From: Lichina pygmaea
Lineage: Eukaryota > Ascomycota > Lichinomycetes > Lichinales > Lichinaceae
Reading direction: 5' to 3'
Assembly: GCA_963422465.1 (NCBI GenBank)
Contig: OY730173.1
Span: 3,534,001-3,598,000, forward strand
Length of the DNA stretch: 64,000 nt
Shown here one piece after another: positions 1 to 8,510 of this stretch. Numbering within the stretch: the first letter of the stretch is position 1; the number at the start of each line of letters is the position of its first letter. The notes beneath the pieces are model-generated. The model was not told the DNA's origin and made no database searches. It worked only from the letters and a program-made list of their open reading frames with translations. A program made the position numbers and the translations under genes.

Positions 1-590
1 TAGAGGGCGCGGCCAACCTGGGTGACGATGGAGTTGCGAGAAGGGTCTTCCGGTGCTTCTTCCCCGTCGTGCAGTCGTTGTAGGTTGATTTGTTCGGATG
101 GCGGTGGGATTTTGCCCTGTCGGACTAGCTCGCGGTAATGTAGGACGATCCCCATCGGTACGCCTTCTTGCTGGCAGTATGTCAAGCCTTCCCATACGCG
201 TGCGAACAGCGCCACTTCTTCGGGACTCTTTGTTCACACCTAGAATCAGTACGAGGGTATTCGTTGGCACGCGCAAGACGCCCGGAGCAAGGGAGCGGTC
301 CACGGGCATCTGCTCAGGTGGGAATCGAGAATTGAGAGATCAAGAACCGTATACGTACCAGCTCCTCCCCATCCGCATCCTGCTGAAGCGCTCGTCTCTG
401 TGTGGGGATTAGTCGGGTGATGCCGTTCACAGAGCTTTGGTAAGGATCACGCACGGTGTTGGCGGAAAACGGCATCCCGTTGCCCTGCTTTACCGTCAAT
501 CGGGGACTGTCCGCCAGCGAACATCTCAGTCTCGATCGAGATTCACCCACATCAACATAGTCCGCATCGTCAAATGGCATATTCGCCTAA
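1..590 (-). pseudogene. Gene-like host exons, unidentified product, probably part of a multi-exon gene
   Basis: Seen: on the minus strand a reading frame starting near 580 runs to about 359 and meets a convincing small intron at 358-310 (GTACGT donor, CAG acceptor, 49 bp). It resumes in frame at 309 with MPVDRSLAPGVL and a hydrophobic NTLVLILGV stretch. Near 228 the best coding frame shifts by one base and continues to the window edge with an ordinary protein composition (for example ARVWEGLTYCQQEG and MGIVLHYRELVRQGK). I do not recognise the family. The frame change could be a real frameshift, a missed small intron or a sequence error. Codon use and GC content differ from the transposons that begin at 1820, so I infer host sequence. 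The gene may be joined upstream with the signal-peptide-like exon at 728-988. Confidence 0.3.
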
Positions 591-727
591 GCGGCAGCCT
601 CATCAGCGGGCTTCGTAGGAGCATATCCAGTCCTTGGTCGACAAATTCACCCAAGCGTGTGTGCATTCCTGGAAGAGGTCTTCGCCGGACTTCTGTTCTA
701 ACTCTGTGACGGATCAGAAGGCAAACC

Positions 728-988
728 CTACAACGACCAAGCGGCCTCTGCTTCGGAGGCTAGCTCACCATTGACATCCGCTGTCCACATCCTCCACCCC
801 TTGTACTTCCTGTGAACTATGAATGCTCCGCGGGCAAGGATGGCGCTGGCGATCCCGCCTCGCACAAGCCTGCCATTGCGGGCTTCGTTGTTTTTGGATG
901 CTTGATTCGGGGCCCTTTCGTACTCATCAGGAGTGGCAAGCGCGATGGTTGCCAGAAGCCCAAGGGTAACCTTGTCGAGAAGCATCAT
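728..988 (-). CDS. Small hypothetical protein or first exon with a signal-peptide-like N terminus
   Basis: Seen: an 86-residue frame starting with two Met codons at 988 and 985. Residues 1-18 have a short polar start, a Lys and then a hydrophobic run (VTLGLLATIALA) followed by TPDEYE. This resembles a fungal secretion signal with possible cleavage after ALA. The rest is hydrophilic and ends GWRMWTADVNGELASEAEAAWSL. I recognise no domain. The C-terminal end of the frame may be an artefact of reading into an intron, because GT and AG dinucleotides follow, but no pair restores an obvious downstream frame. With 1-590 it could form one secreted-protein gene. A small secreted protein beside a transposon nest would fit an effector-like gene, but that is inference only. 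Confidence 0.3.
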   Translation of the reverse strand: MMLLDKVTLGLLATIALATPDEYERAPNQASKNNEARNGRLVRGGIASAILARGAFIVHRKYKGWRMWTADVNGELASEAEAAWSL

Positions 989-1479
989 CTTCTATCAAGC
1001 AGGAAACCTCGGAGGCGTCAAATTTTTAGTAGATCAGCCCGAAAGGCACATTTTGAGGACTCTCCTTGGTCCAATGGTTCAGTTCTCAGCAGCTGGAAGC
1101 TTTCGCCGCCTTACGAGCTCGGACTCGCAAAGACTGGACAGACGAACAGATTTCGTATGGCGTAACAAGCCAGTCAATGATCTTAGGCTGTATGGTAGAT
1201 GATCCGGCCGCCTAGCCGCACCTACGAGTACGAAGCTGGCTGACCGAAGCCATGTTTACGTATAGAAGTACTTCTGTACGGAGGGACGTACGTATGTCGG
1301 GTCGCAAAGTATTGCGAGGTTGGTGATAGTAGGAGTCTCACGACTTTTCGGCTAAATCATAGTATGTATGTACCCCTATAGTAGAAAGCTGAAATTCTCG
1401 ACCTCATCATACTCCACTCCACCACTTGTGCCACCTACAACATGCTGAAGTCAAAGTACTACACTATTACCCGTGCCTT
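989..1479. other. Non-coding stretch upstream of the minus-strand gene
   Basis: No supported gene. The segment would be the 5' region of the minus-strand frame starting at 988. It contains TACGTA- and GTACGT-rich blocks near 1255-1300 and pyrimidine-rich sequence near 1390-1440. No transposon in this window matches it. Confidence 0.35.
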
Positions 1480-1547
1480 GGAGGTACTTCGTACCTCCCC
1501 TCCCCTCGCTAGCTTGGTCGGGACACCCTTACTCTGTAAGGGTGTCC
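1480..1547. repeat. Two adjacent perfect hairpins
   Basis: Seen: GGAGGTAC-TTC-GTACCTCC at 1480-1498 (8-bp arms, 3-base loop) and GGACACCCTTAC-TCT-GTAAGGGTGTCC at 1521-1547 (12-bp arms, 3-base loop). Both pair perfectly. They could be relics of terminal inverted repeats of a small DNA element, transcription-end hairpins, or protein-binding sites. Nothing nearby decides between these. Confidence 0.7.
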
Positions 1548-1819
1548 GACAGCGCAACGGTGTGGACAGCGGAACAGTCCCACACAAAATTAAGCTGAAT
1601 TGGTGTCGACCATCTTCAAACCACTATAACTTCTCAACAACATGGTCAAATTATACACTAAGGCTGAGGATCATATCCAGGAAGCTCTTAGTTCTAATCT
1701 TCCTGACACAGAGTTCTTAATCCCAGAATAGCTAGCAGATTCAATGTTCCTGCACGATGTCTTGAAAGTCACCTCAAGGGAACTCCTTCTTGAAGTGGTA
1801 AGATTCTGGCCGACAGGAA
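1548..1819. other. Unassigned stretch up to the first LTR
   Basis: A short frame starts at 1642 (MVKLYTKAEDHIQEALSS) and stops soon after; reading past the stop gives further protein-like sequence up to the LTR at 1820. The N terminus vaguely resembles the start of fungal pogo/Fot1-type transposases, but it is too short to claim. Otherwise nothing is seen. Confidence 0.25.
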
Positions 1820-2386
1820 TGTTACGACCCAGGAGGAACACGGTCTTTAAGAGAGCAGCAGACAGGATACTGATCAGAAGTACCAGACAGCACGACACGG
1901 GAGACAATCACGTGACTGTCAAGACTGACCAGGGGTTGCTCGACGCAGTGTGCATATACATCGAGCATGGCGAGCCCAACTCGACCAGCTTGACGTAGCG
2001 TGCATATGCAGTGAGACTTTCAAGTACAGCTTGACCAGCTTGACGTAGCATGCATATGCATCAAGTCTTTTGAGCACAGCTTGACAGACTTGACAGTGAG
2101 TAAAGTGAGCACAGCTCACTGAGCTTGAAAACTGAGCACTATATAGTCAGGTGATAGTTCCCTTATGGAATAATCATCTTCAACTCATGTTGTGATCCAG
2201 ACAACTAGATCTACTTCAATACAAACCTCAGTCTTGTACGAAGCCACTGATCAGGTGTCATCACCACCATGTTCCACCAAACCCATTCGCACTTTTTAAC
2301 ACTCCTCTCCTGTGAGAACTAACCTGCCTTTCACATCTTGCCCTAATCCTACACTCAGGTAGGATAGTACAGTACAGACCGCAACA
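1820..2386 (+). repeat. Family A LTR (5' LTR of A-1)
   Basis: 567 bp, starts TGTTACGACC and ends CCGCAACA, matching the LTRs at 12861 and 18781. It keeps the TCACGTGA core, the CTATATAG box and the region around the inferred RNA start. The tandem block in the first half differs from the other A LTRs. The base before it closes the pentamer AGGAA, but no partner duplication is visible. Confidence 0.88.
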
Positions 2387-2610
2387 CTTTGAAGACCCTC
2401 AAGGATGAGTACCTTAGAAGTAACCAACCTGACATTCCCAGATGGAAAGATTAGCATCACCAAACCAGACTTGTTCTATGGTGAAAGGAACAAGGTTAAT
2501 GATTGGCTTATGCAACTCCAAGTCTACTTTTAATTCCAACCAGAGATAAAGCTGCCAAAAGAAAAATAGCCTCTCTTTGCAACAACTTATATAAAAGATA
2601 AAAAAGAACT

Positions 2611-4062
2611 ATGTCAAGTGACAAAACTGACTTTCTGTCAGTGAAGCTATACCACGATGTAAAGGCACACATAGATGCAGCAGACACCTTGGGAGACCTC
2701 TATTCAGAAGACAGATGAACTTTTGAGCTGTTGAAAAGAGTGGTGGAGTTCCTGGGATCGCTTGACAAGATCTCCGACATGATTGCAAACACAAACACGT
2801 ACCCGGAGGTGACATGCAGGAAGTGTGACACCAATACAGCAGTGCCGCAGGGCCCGCAGCAGTAGCAGCAGAACCAGGAGATCAGCAAGGAAGTATTAAC
2901 AGTCCTGGGAAGAGTTGAGGCCTGGCTGGGCAAGCTGGAGAAAGGTCAGCTAGTGGCAGGCAAACAAGGACCCAGGACCTACACAGAGACTGCACAGCAG
3001 GCACACAGAGGACTGCCAGCAGACACTGAGGCAAGGCACCATAAAGTGGTGCTAGTCAAGATCAAGGACTTGGTGGAAGCAGGACACCTTTGTCAGGTGT
3101 TGTGTGGGGAGCTGAAGGAGTGGATCAACCACTTCAGGAATACTGGTGCCAGAGTGGTACTGGGGGTACAGCGACTACCCAGTGGTGACTACACACTCCA
3201 CACCTCTACAGTCACAGCAAAGAGTGAGCTGGAGCAGTCAACAGAGTGGCTGGCCAGTATTGGGAAGTCAGCAGAGGTATCCTGACAAGTCTACTCCGTG
3301 CTGGTCCATGGAGTCAGCACCAAGTCCATCAACACAGAGCAACAGAAACAGGTGATTGATGCCCTCACCTGGCAGAACTGTACCCTACACCCAGGACTTG
3401 TGATTGTGAAAGTGGTGTGGCCTCAGGCAGCACAAGGAAAGGACTACTCATCACTAGTGGTGGATACCTACAAGCTGGCAGCAGCAAACTGAATACTGGA
3501 CAAGGGCATTGTTGAGGGAGCAGATGTCAAGACATGCAAGATCTACCATCACAACCTACAATTGTGGCAATGTTACAAGTGCCAGTGATACAGCCATGTA
3601 GTGACAGCATGCCGTGACCTACAGTGCTGTGCCCACTGCTCTGGCCAACACAACACCTGACAGTGCAGAGTCTCAGAGGATCCAGCCCGGGCCCACTGTG
3701 GTGCCTGCCATCAAGAAGGACACAAGGTGTGGGATAAAGTCTGCACCACATGTGACAAGGAGCTCAACCACCTCACAGCTGCAAGAATGGCAGCACCCAG
3801 ACAATTTTTAGTACCATGGGTGGAGACACAGGGTGACAAGTGCTTGCACAACAGCAGCAACAGCAGCAACAGTAGCAACAGCAACAGTGACATCAGGGCC
3901 AACAGTGACAATAGCAGTGGTGGTGTTGATAACACCCCCAGCCCCCCCAGCCCACCACCACCACCCCCCACACAGGCTCCTGGTGAGAAGTGCCCACACA
4001 GCAGTGACGGGGATGGTGATACACACAGCAGCAGCACTGTCCCCCCTACTGCACCAACCTGA
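2611..4062 (+). pseudogene. L3 ORF1, nucleic-acid-binding gag-like protein, broken by nonsense codons
   Basis: One frame of 484 codons from ATG 2611 to TGA 4060-4062 with no frameshift and about six in-frame stops. Alignment by eye with LINE L1 ORF1 (21823-23223) is clear: RLPSGD, a VLVHGV motif (Ile for Leu in L1), a conserved Trp block, and three cysteine clusters in the same order (CYKC..YSHVVTAC, CAHCSGQH, CGACHQEGH). Several stops fall where an Arg CGA would fit (in the first knuckle and before QC in the second), as expected from CpG decay, and one is TAG within a CAG run. The C-terminal third is low-complexity (Asn/Ser then Pro runs). The protein would have bound element RNA; it is now inactive. 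Confidence 0.75.
3848..3975 (+). repeat. Low-complexity CAGCAA/CACCCC tract inside L3 ORF1
   Basis: AACAGCAGC-type units followed by a C-rich run encode Asn/Ser and Pro repeats in the ORF1 frame. The overlapping Leu-rich and Thr-rich frames here are shadows of this tract. Confidence 0.7.
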
Positions 4063-4371
4063 AAACAACAAGGGTGGGTGAGGACACAACTGCCTGGCCA
4101 ACATACAATGACGATGTCACAGCTACACAGCTTCGCAGCAGCAGCAACACCAGCAACACCAGTGGCCTCCGCAACCCCTCCTCTTCCTGAATAAGGAATC
4201 TCGAGGTTTCTGCTGCTACAGACCTCCTTTCTTGTTCAACTGTTATCCCAGCAGTTTACCGTCACTAGAGACATGTGGGACAATAAAATTTTTCGCTCTT
4301 TGAGCCCTGGAGCCTAGAGGTCTCTCTTGATCTTGCAGCTCTAGGGTCCAGAGGTTTTCCTTGTTACACAG
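4063..4371 (+). other. 3' non-coding part of L3
   Basis: No gene is seen. The segment continues the L3 element after its ORF1 stop and is interrupted by the D LTR at 4372; the last 76 bp of L3 follow at 4754-4829. Confidence 0.5.
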
Positions 4372-4753
4372 TGTCATGGTTCTGGCCCAGTTGCATATCT
4401 GGCACAAGTCACACACCTTGCCGGGAAGTTCCATCTGCACTGTTGCCTGTTTGCTCTGCCATTGCCTTGTTACATATCTGGCACAAGTCACGCATCTTGC
4501 CGGGAAGTTCCATCTGCACGCACCTTGCCGGGAAGTTCCATCTGCACTGTTGCCTGTTTGCTCCGCTGTTGCCTGATCCCCTGCCTATAAGAACTTCTCC
4601 TGCTCCCCCAGCTTCTTCTCTTCTTTTCTCTTTTTCTTCCTTCCTTTGTCTTTCGTCTTGTACATCAATCCAAGTCTCAAGTCTCAAGCCAAGTCAGGTC
4701 AAGGTTACCAAATCAGTTAGGCTCGAGTTCTGCTCTGCTATTGCCTCGTCACA
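4372..4753 (+). repeat. Solo LTR, family D (the LTR of family C/D), nested in L3
   Basis: 382 bp, TGTCATGG to CGTCACA, with a 5-bp duplication CACAG at 4367-4371 and 4754-4758. It is longer than the 274-bp D LTRs at 30068 and 44022 because a block with GGCACAAGTCAC and CTTGCCGGGAAGTTCC is repeated. No internal region remains, so it is a solo LTR left by LTR-LTR recombination. Confidence 0.88.
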
Positions 4754-5051
4754 CACAGCTACACAGTGTTCCCGGTATACTCTAGCAGTAGCTAGTTCTG
4801 AAACAGAGTAGGAATACCATACCATACTATATATAAAAGATAATACTTATTGATAGATTAAGTCCTACATCAACAAACACCTATCAGGAAACAGAGGCAA
4901 TAACAGCACAGATGATTGGATGACTACATAGAGACTATTCAAGGAAGAAGTCAAGAAGATCCTTGGACTATCTAATGAAGATAAAGTGGCTATACAAATA
5001 ATCCAGTACATCAAGCAAAAACACTCAGCTACAGAGTATAACACATAATTT

Positions 5052-5488
5052 GGGGCGGCATGGTGTAGCGGGAAGCTGGTGAGAGTTTCCCACTACGTGG
5101 CACCCATGACCCGGAACTAGTGGTGTCAGGCCTGGAGAACCTGACTAAACTAGTCGTCAGTTCGAATCTGACCCACCCCACATTCTGCCACAAAAACCCC
5201 CGAGATTTATAGAACTTGTCTAAGATGTACTCCTCACAAGATGTATGAAAACCCTCAAGAAATAGCTCACCCAATATCTGTCAAAATCCACAAAACCCTC
5301 ATTACTGTGGTTTTCCTATTTCCCCTACGGGGTTTGGGGTTTTCCCACAGTACGTGCACTACAAACCACGGGGTGGACGGTAAATGCGTGAGGTCCCCGA
5401 GTCAAGTCTACCAGAGACAAAAATCCTTCAAGAAGTTCTGCATGGCTTAGCAGCCGAATCAGTGTAAGAATCAAATCAAATCAAAAAA
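5052..5488 (+). mobile_element. SINE-1, tRNA-derived SINE with LINE-type tail
   Basis: 437 bp bounded by a 14-bp duplication ATAACACATAATTT (5038-5051, 5489-5502). The head is tRNA-like: a box A-like TGGTGTAGCGGG at 5061-5072 and a box B-like AGTTCGAATCT at 5159-5169. A perfect T-arm sits at 5156-5172 (GTCAG/CTGAC), and the acceptor-like ends 5052-5058 and 5073+100 (5173-5179) pair 6 of 7. The head is 129 nt, longer than a tRNA. After an unrelated body the last ~45 nt (TTCTGCATGGCT ... CAGTGTAAGAATCAAATC) match the LINE 3' ends in this window. Confidence 0.9.
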
Positions 5489-5557
5489 ATAACACATAAT
5501 TTAAACAATACTCAGTACTAACTGACTGGGATAACAACACTCTGATAGTCATGTACT

Positions 5558-6154
5558 TGTCACAGTTCTGGCCCAGTTGCATATCTGGCACAAGTCACAC
5601 ACCTTGCCGGGAAGTTCCATCTGCACTGTTGCCTGTTTGCTCTGCTATTGCCTTGTTGCATATCTGGCACAAGTCACGCACCTTGCCGGGAAGTTCCATA
5701 TGCACTGTGTGACGAGGCAATGGCAGAGCAGAACTCAAGCCTAACTGATTCGGTAACTTTGACCTGACTTGGCTTGAGACTTGAGACTTGGATTGATGTA
5801 CAAGACGAAAGACAAGGAAGGAAGAAAAAAAGAAAAGAAGAGAAGAAGATGGGGGAGCAGGAGAAGTTCTTATAGGCAGGGGATCAGGCAACAGCGGAGC
5901 AAACAGGCAACAGTGCAGATGGAACTTCCTGGCAAGGTGCGTGACTTGTGCCAGATATGCAACGAGGCAATGGCAGAGCAAACAGGCAACAGTGCAGATA
6001 GAACTTCCCGGCAAGGTGCGTGACTTGTGCCAGATATGCAACTGGGCCAGAACCGTGACACACTGTTGCCTGTTTGCTCCGCTGTTGCCTGATCCCCTGC
6101 CTATAAGAACTTCTCCTGCTTCCCCAGCTTCTTCTCTTCTTTTCTCTTTTTCTT
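5558..6154 (+). repeat. Family D LTR fragment, truncated by MINE-1 and split by another D LTR
   Basis: The outer D LTR runs 5558-5707, is interrupted by the minus D LTR at 5708-6060, and resumes at 6066 up to 6154. There it ends abruptly in the pyrimidine tract (TTTTCTT) next to the GC-rich module. It had inserted into gag of A-1. Confidence 0.8.
5708..6060 (-). repeat. Solo D LTR inserted in another D LTR
   Basis: 353 bp, reverse orientation, TGTGACGAGG to CCGTGACA, flanked by the duplication CACTG at 5703-5707 and 6061-6065. This is a family inserted into its own LTR. Confidence 0.87.
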
Positions 6155-7271
6155 GGCCTGCAACGACTCGAACCTCCACGTGGTGCAGGCTGGGAACCTC
6201 AGGGCAGTCGATGGCGGGCAGCTTCCCAGACTGCTCGTAGTCGTTGCACCGAGAGCTAATCAAGTCACCGGTCAAGCTGCTGGTGTTGCGGAGCGACAGG
6301 CCACCGGAGGTGTCGCGCAGGCACCCTGGACGCCCCCGTGAAACAGCTACAGCAGAACAGAGGACTGCGACCAAGCTTGGGAGATGAAAACCACCTGACA
6401 GACGACTACCGTGTACGCTACAGCCCGAAGCCAGCCCCACAGCTGGTGGATGTGAAGTCTAGGCGTCTGATAGGGCACCTCTGGAGTAGTCGAGAGGAGT
6501 TCTCGTCATGTCACCCTCCTAGCAGAGTCTCCAGCTAACGCGTGAGGATCTGCTAGGGGGGGAGTGGCCTTGGCACCGCGGCGTTGTTAATCGAACACGG
6601 ACCACCTGTTAAAGAAGGAGAGTGGTCGTACGAGGAGACATCACCGCTCCAGTGCCTAAGGGCTGTGTGATAGCCAAAGTGCTGGCTTGATGGTTTTGTC
6701 TAAGGCCTTGCCACAAAGTCTCTTCGTACGATCCACAATCTGGGGCCAGGGGACTGGGTTATCCAGTGGGCCAACAGGTGCAACCGGGGCCCCACAGGCG
6801 ACAGCGGACCAAGGAGAACTCCTCCCTACTTGGTTAGTGGGCTGGAAAGGCAGCCCTGCAGGTGCTGGCACGGCCTGCAGGGTCCGTAAGGCCTGCGAGG
6901 CATGGTCGGCCTTTGTACGAGAGATCTGCGAAGGTAATGCGAAACAGTTAACAACTGCGAGGCGTGGCATATAATGGCAGTGACGGAGGTAGGGCCTGGG
7001 CCTACTACGAGACTGTCTATATCGCCCGAGAGGACAGATGCGCATGCTGGTTCGTACAGAGTGCAGACTTAGGCTGCAAACGACAAGCTCAGGGAGCAAA
7101 CTACAGTTGGAGCGTGGGCTCTGGGCTGGTGACCCAGCGCTCCGAAGCAGGATCCCAGGGGTGAGCACGTACGGCGGAGTGCAAGAGACCTCGGGACTGT
7201 GGGAAAGTGTGGTAGAGACCCTGTGGGGGGGTGCCAACTCTACACTATGTTCTGGCATAGTACGACTGTGG
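6155..7271 (+). other. MINE-1 5' module, GC-rich, function unknown
   Basis: About 1.1 kb with no convincing protein. A 200-codon minus-strand frame (6656-7258) exists, but its counterpart in MINE-2 shows no sign of protein constraint. About 300 bp (from ~6966) is ~85% identical by eye to 62669-62968. Its 3' end (ACTGTGGCCCT) is constant in both copies and carries no poly(A). This fits the 3' end of a non-polyadenylated RNA captured by the LINE machinery. Confidence 0.6.
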
Positions 7272-8510
7272 CCCTCTTCTGGTGTATCTGCCCTGGGGTT
7301 TGCAGATGATACAAATCTGCTTGCTTTTGGTCACTCCTTGAAAAGTAACCTTCTGAAGTTAAAGAACACACACCTCAAATGTCTATCATGGACTGCAAGA
7401 CATGGAATGGTCTTCTCTCCTGAGAAATATGAAATACTTCATTTTTCCAGAAGAAGATCAGACAATCTTCAGCTCAAGCTCAGACTGGGGAATGTGATTC
7501 TCAAACCAAAAGAAGAAGTGTGAGTACTTGGAGTGTACCTAGATGCAAAGCTCCACTGGCACAAACACCAGAGGATTATTCTTCAAAAAGCACAGAAAGC
7601 ACTCTCTTCTCTTTCTAGAACTTCCTATTCTACTTGGGGCTTTCCAGTTCACACATCACATCTGGTGTACACTGCTATACTGAGATCTCTACTGAGCTAT
7701 GCAGTGGGGATCTGGTTTAACTCTCTAAGAAAATCCTCCAATATCTCTTCTCTTGTTTCATTTCAAAACAGATGCCTAAGACTTATTGGGGGTGCCTTCA
7801 AAGCCACTCCTTCTTTTCTATTAGAGAGTGAGCTTTTTCTTCTACCTCTAGACCTATACTTTAAATTTCGCACTGCCTGTTTTCTTTCTTCTATTCAAAA
7901 CTCCCCTCTCAAATACTTCCTTGACAGTATCTTTTCCACTATTTCCAGCTATGCCTCTCTCTTGAAGAAACCTTTAAAGGAATCCTCAACTATCTCTCCT
8001 AAGTGGAAATTCACTTGGTTAAGTCAAATAACTACTAACCAGGCTAGTTCAAAGAAAGAACTACAAAAGCTCTTTACTAAAGAGTGGGAAGACCAATAGG
8101 AAGAGAAGAAAAGAAGAAGCTATCCAGGCTGGCAGACTTTCTGTCAAAAGCCACACAAAAACAATCTGAAGCTCTACAAAGAGTTACAGAAAGCTGAGGC
8201 AAGTCTACTACTGCAAATCAGGACTGGAAGAATTGGTCTGGCAAGTTTTCTTTTCAGAGCTGGAGTTCCTGACTTCCCTACCCCACTATGTGTGTGTGGC
8301 CAAGCAGAAGAAACTGCAAAACATATCACCTCTTCATGCTCTCTTTATTCAAGACAAAGACAACAAGTCTCTTTTAATCCCCAAGACTTCACCACTATTA
8401 TTTCAAACCCAGAGCTACTACAGAAGTTCTTGTACTGGTTTATGTCTTTGAAAAGACTAAACCAGTTTAATCTAGCTTTCAAACTCCACTATTCCCAATC
8501 CAATACCTAG
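7272..8510 (+). pseudogene. LINE L1-type ORF2 fragment (RT palm/thumb to C-terminal CCHC)
   Basis: Begins at the residues before GFADDTN, equivalent to L1a ORF2 residue ~672, and runs to the natural C terminus (LHYSQSNT stop at 8508-8510). It has the thumb region, the KEWEDQ block and the terminal cysteine knuckle (C-x-C-x8-H-x4-C). Stops interrupt it after KPKEEV and after KEWEDQ (TGG to TAG). It lacks the endonuclease and most of the RT and cannot act alone. It shares private residues with L1c (STWGFPVHTS, NSPLKYF, SYPGWQTF), so it derives from the L1c subfamily. Confidence 0.88.

Larger units (their letters stand above)
2601..4829 (+). mobile_element. L3: ORF1-only LINE relative (HAL1-like), non-autonomous
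   Basis: Seen: the element is bounded by a 13-bp target duplication TATATAAAAGATA at 2588-2600 and 4830-4842. It holds one long ORF1-type frame (2611-4062), about 300 bp of 3' non-coding sequence, and a short GGAATACCATACCATAC tail typical of LINE-like simple-repeat ends. There is no endonuclease or reverse transcriptase sequence anywhere between the duplications; the solo D LTR at 4372-4753 accounts for the rest. Known: mammalian HAL1 elements likewise keep ORF1 and lose ORF2. Inference: L3 was moved in trans by a LINE whose tail it shares. It inserted into the gag of A-1, so it is younger than A-1. Confidence 0.8.
1820..5557 (+). mobile_element. Family A chromovirus remnant A-1 (Ty3/gypsy), fossil
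   Basis: A 5' LTR at 1820-2386 is followed by the start of gag near 2405. The gag stretch is split by L3 (2601-4829), resumes at 4843, is split again by SINE-1 (5052-5488) and continues to 5557, where a family D LTR begins. Pol and the 3' LTR are absent from this copy. It aligns throughout with the gag region of A-2 (13458-14285) but is more decayed. It is broken, with several breaks besides the insertions, and is the oldest-looking A copy with an LTR here. Confidence 0.85.

Noticed and set aside
590-620. Hammerhead ribozyme core (CTGATGAG)
   Set aside because: The required GAAAC and stem partners are absent.
1815-1819. AGGAA before the A-1 LTR and also before the A-4 LTR (45043-45047) as a shared target duplication
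   Set aside because: Wider flanks do not match and the LTRs face opposite ways; a 5-bp match by chance is plausible.
3711-4104. Overlapping Leu-, Thr- and Trp-rich frames on both strands
   Set aside because: Shadows of the CAG/ACC low-complexity tract inside the L3 ORF1 frame.
5052-5180. A genuine tRNA gene
   Set aside because: The 129-nt head sits in a repeated 435-445 bp unit with target duplications, so it is a SINE head.
6155-6260. tRNA-like box B (GGTTCGAGTC) on the minus strand of the module
   Set aside because: The bases around it do not form a T-arm and no acceptor stem can be drawn.
6656-7258. 200-codon minus-strand frame in the MINE-1 module
   Set aside because: GC-rich sequence favours open frames; the part shared with MINE-2 shows changes spread as in non-coding DNA and no domain is recognisable.
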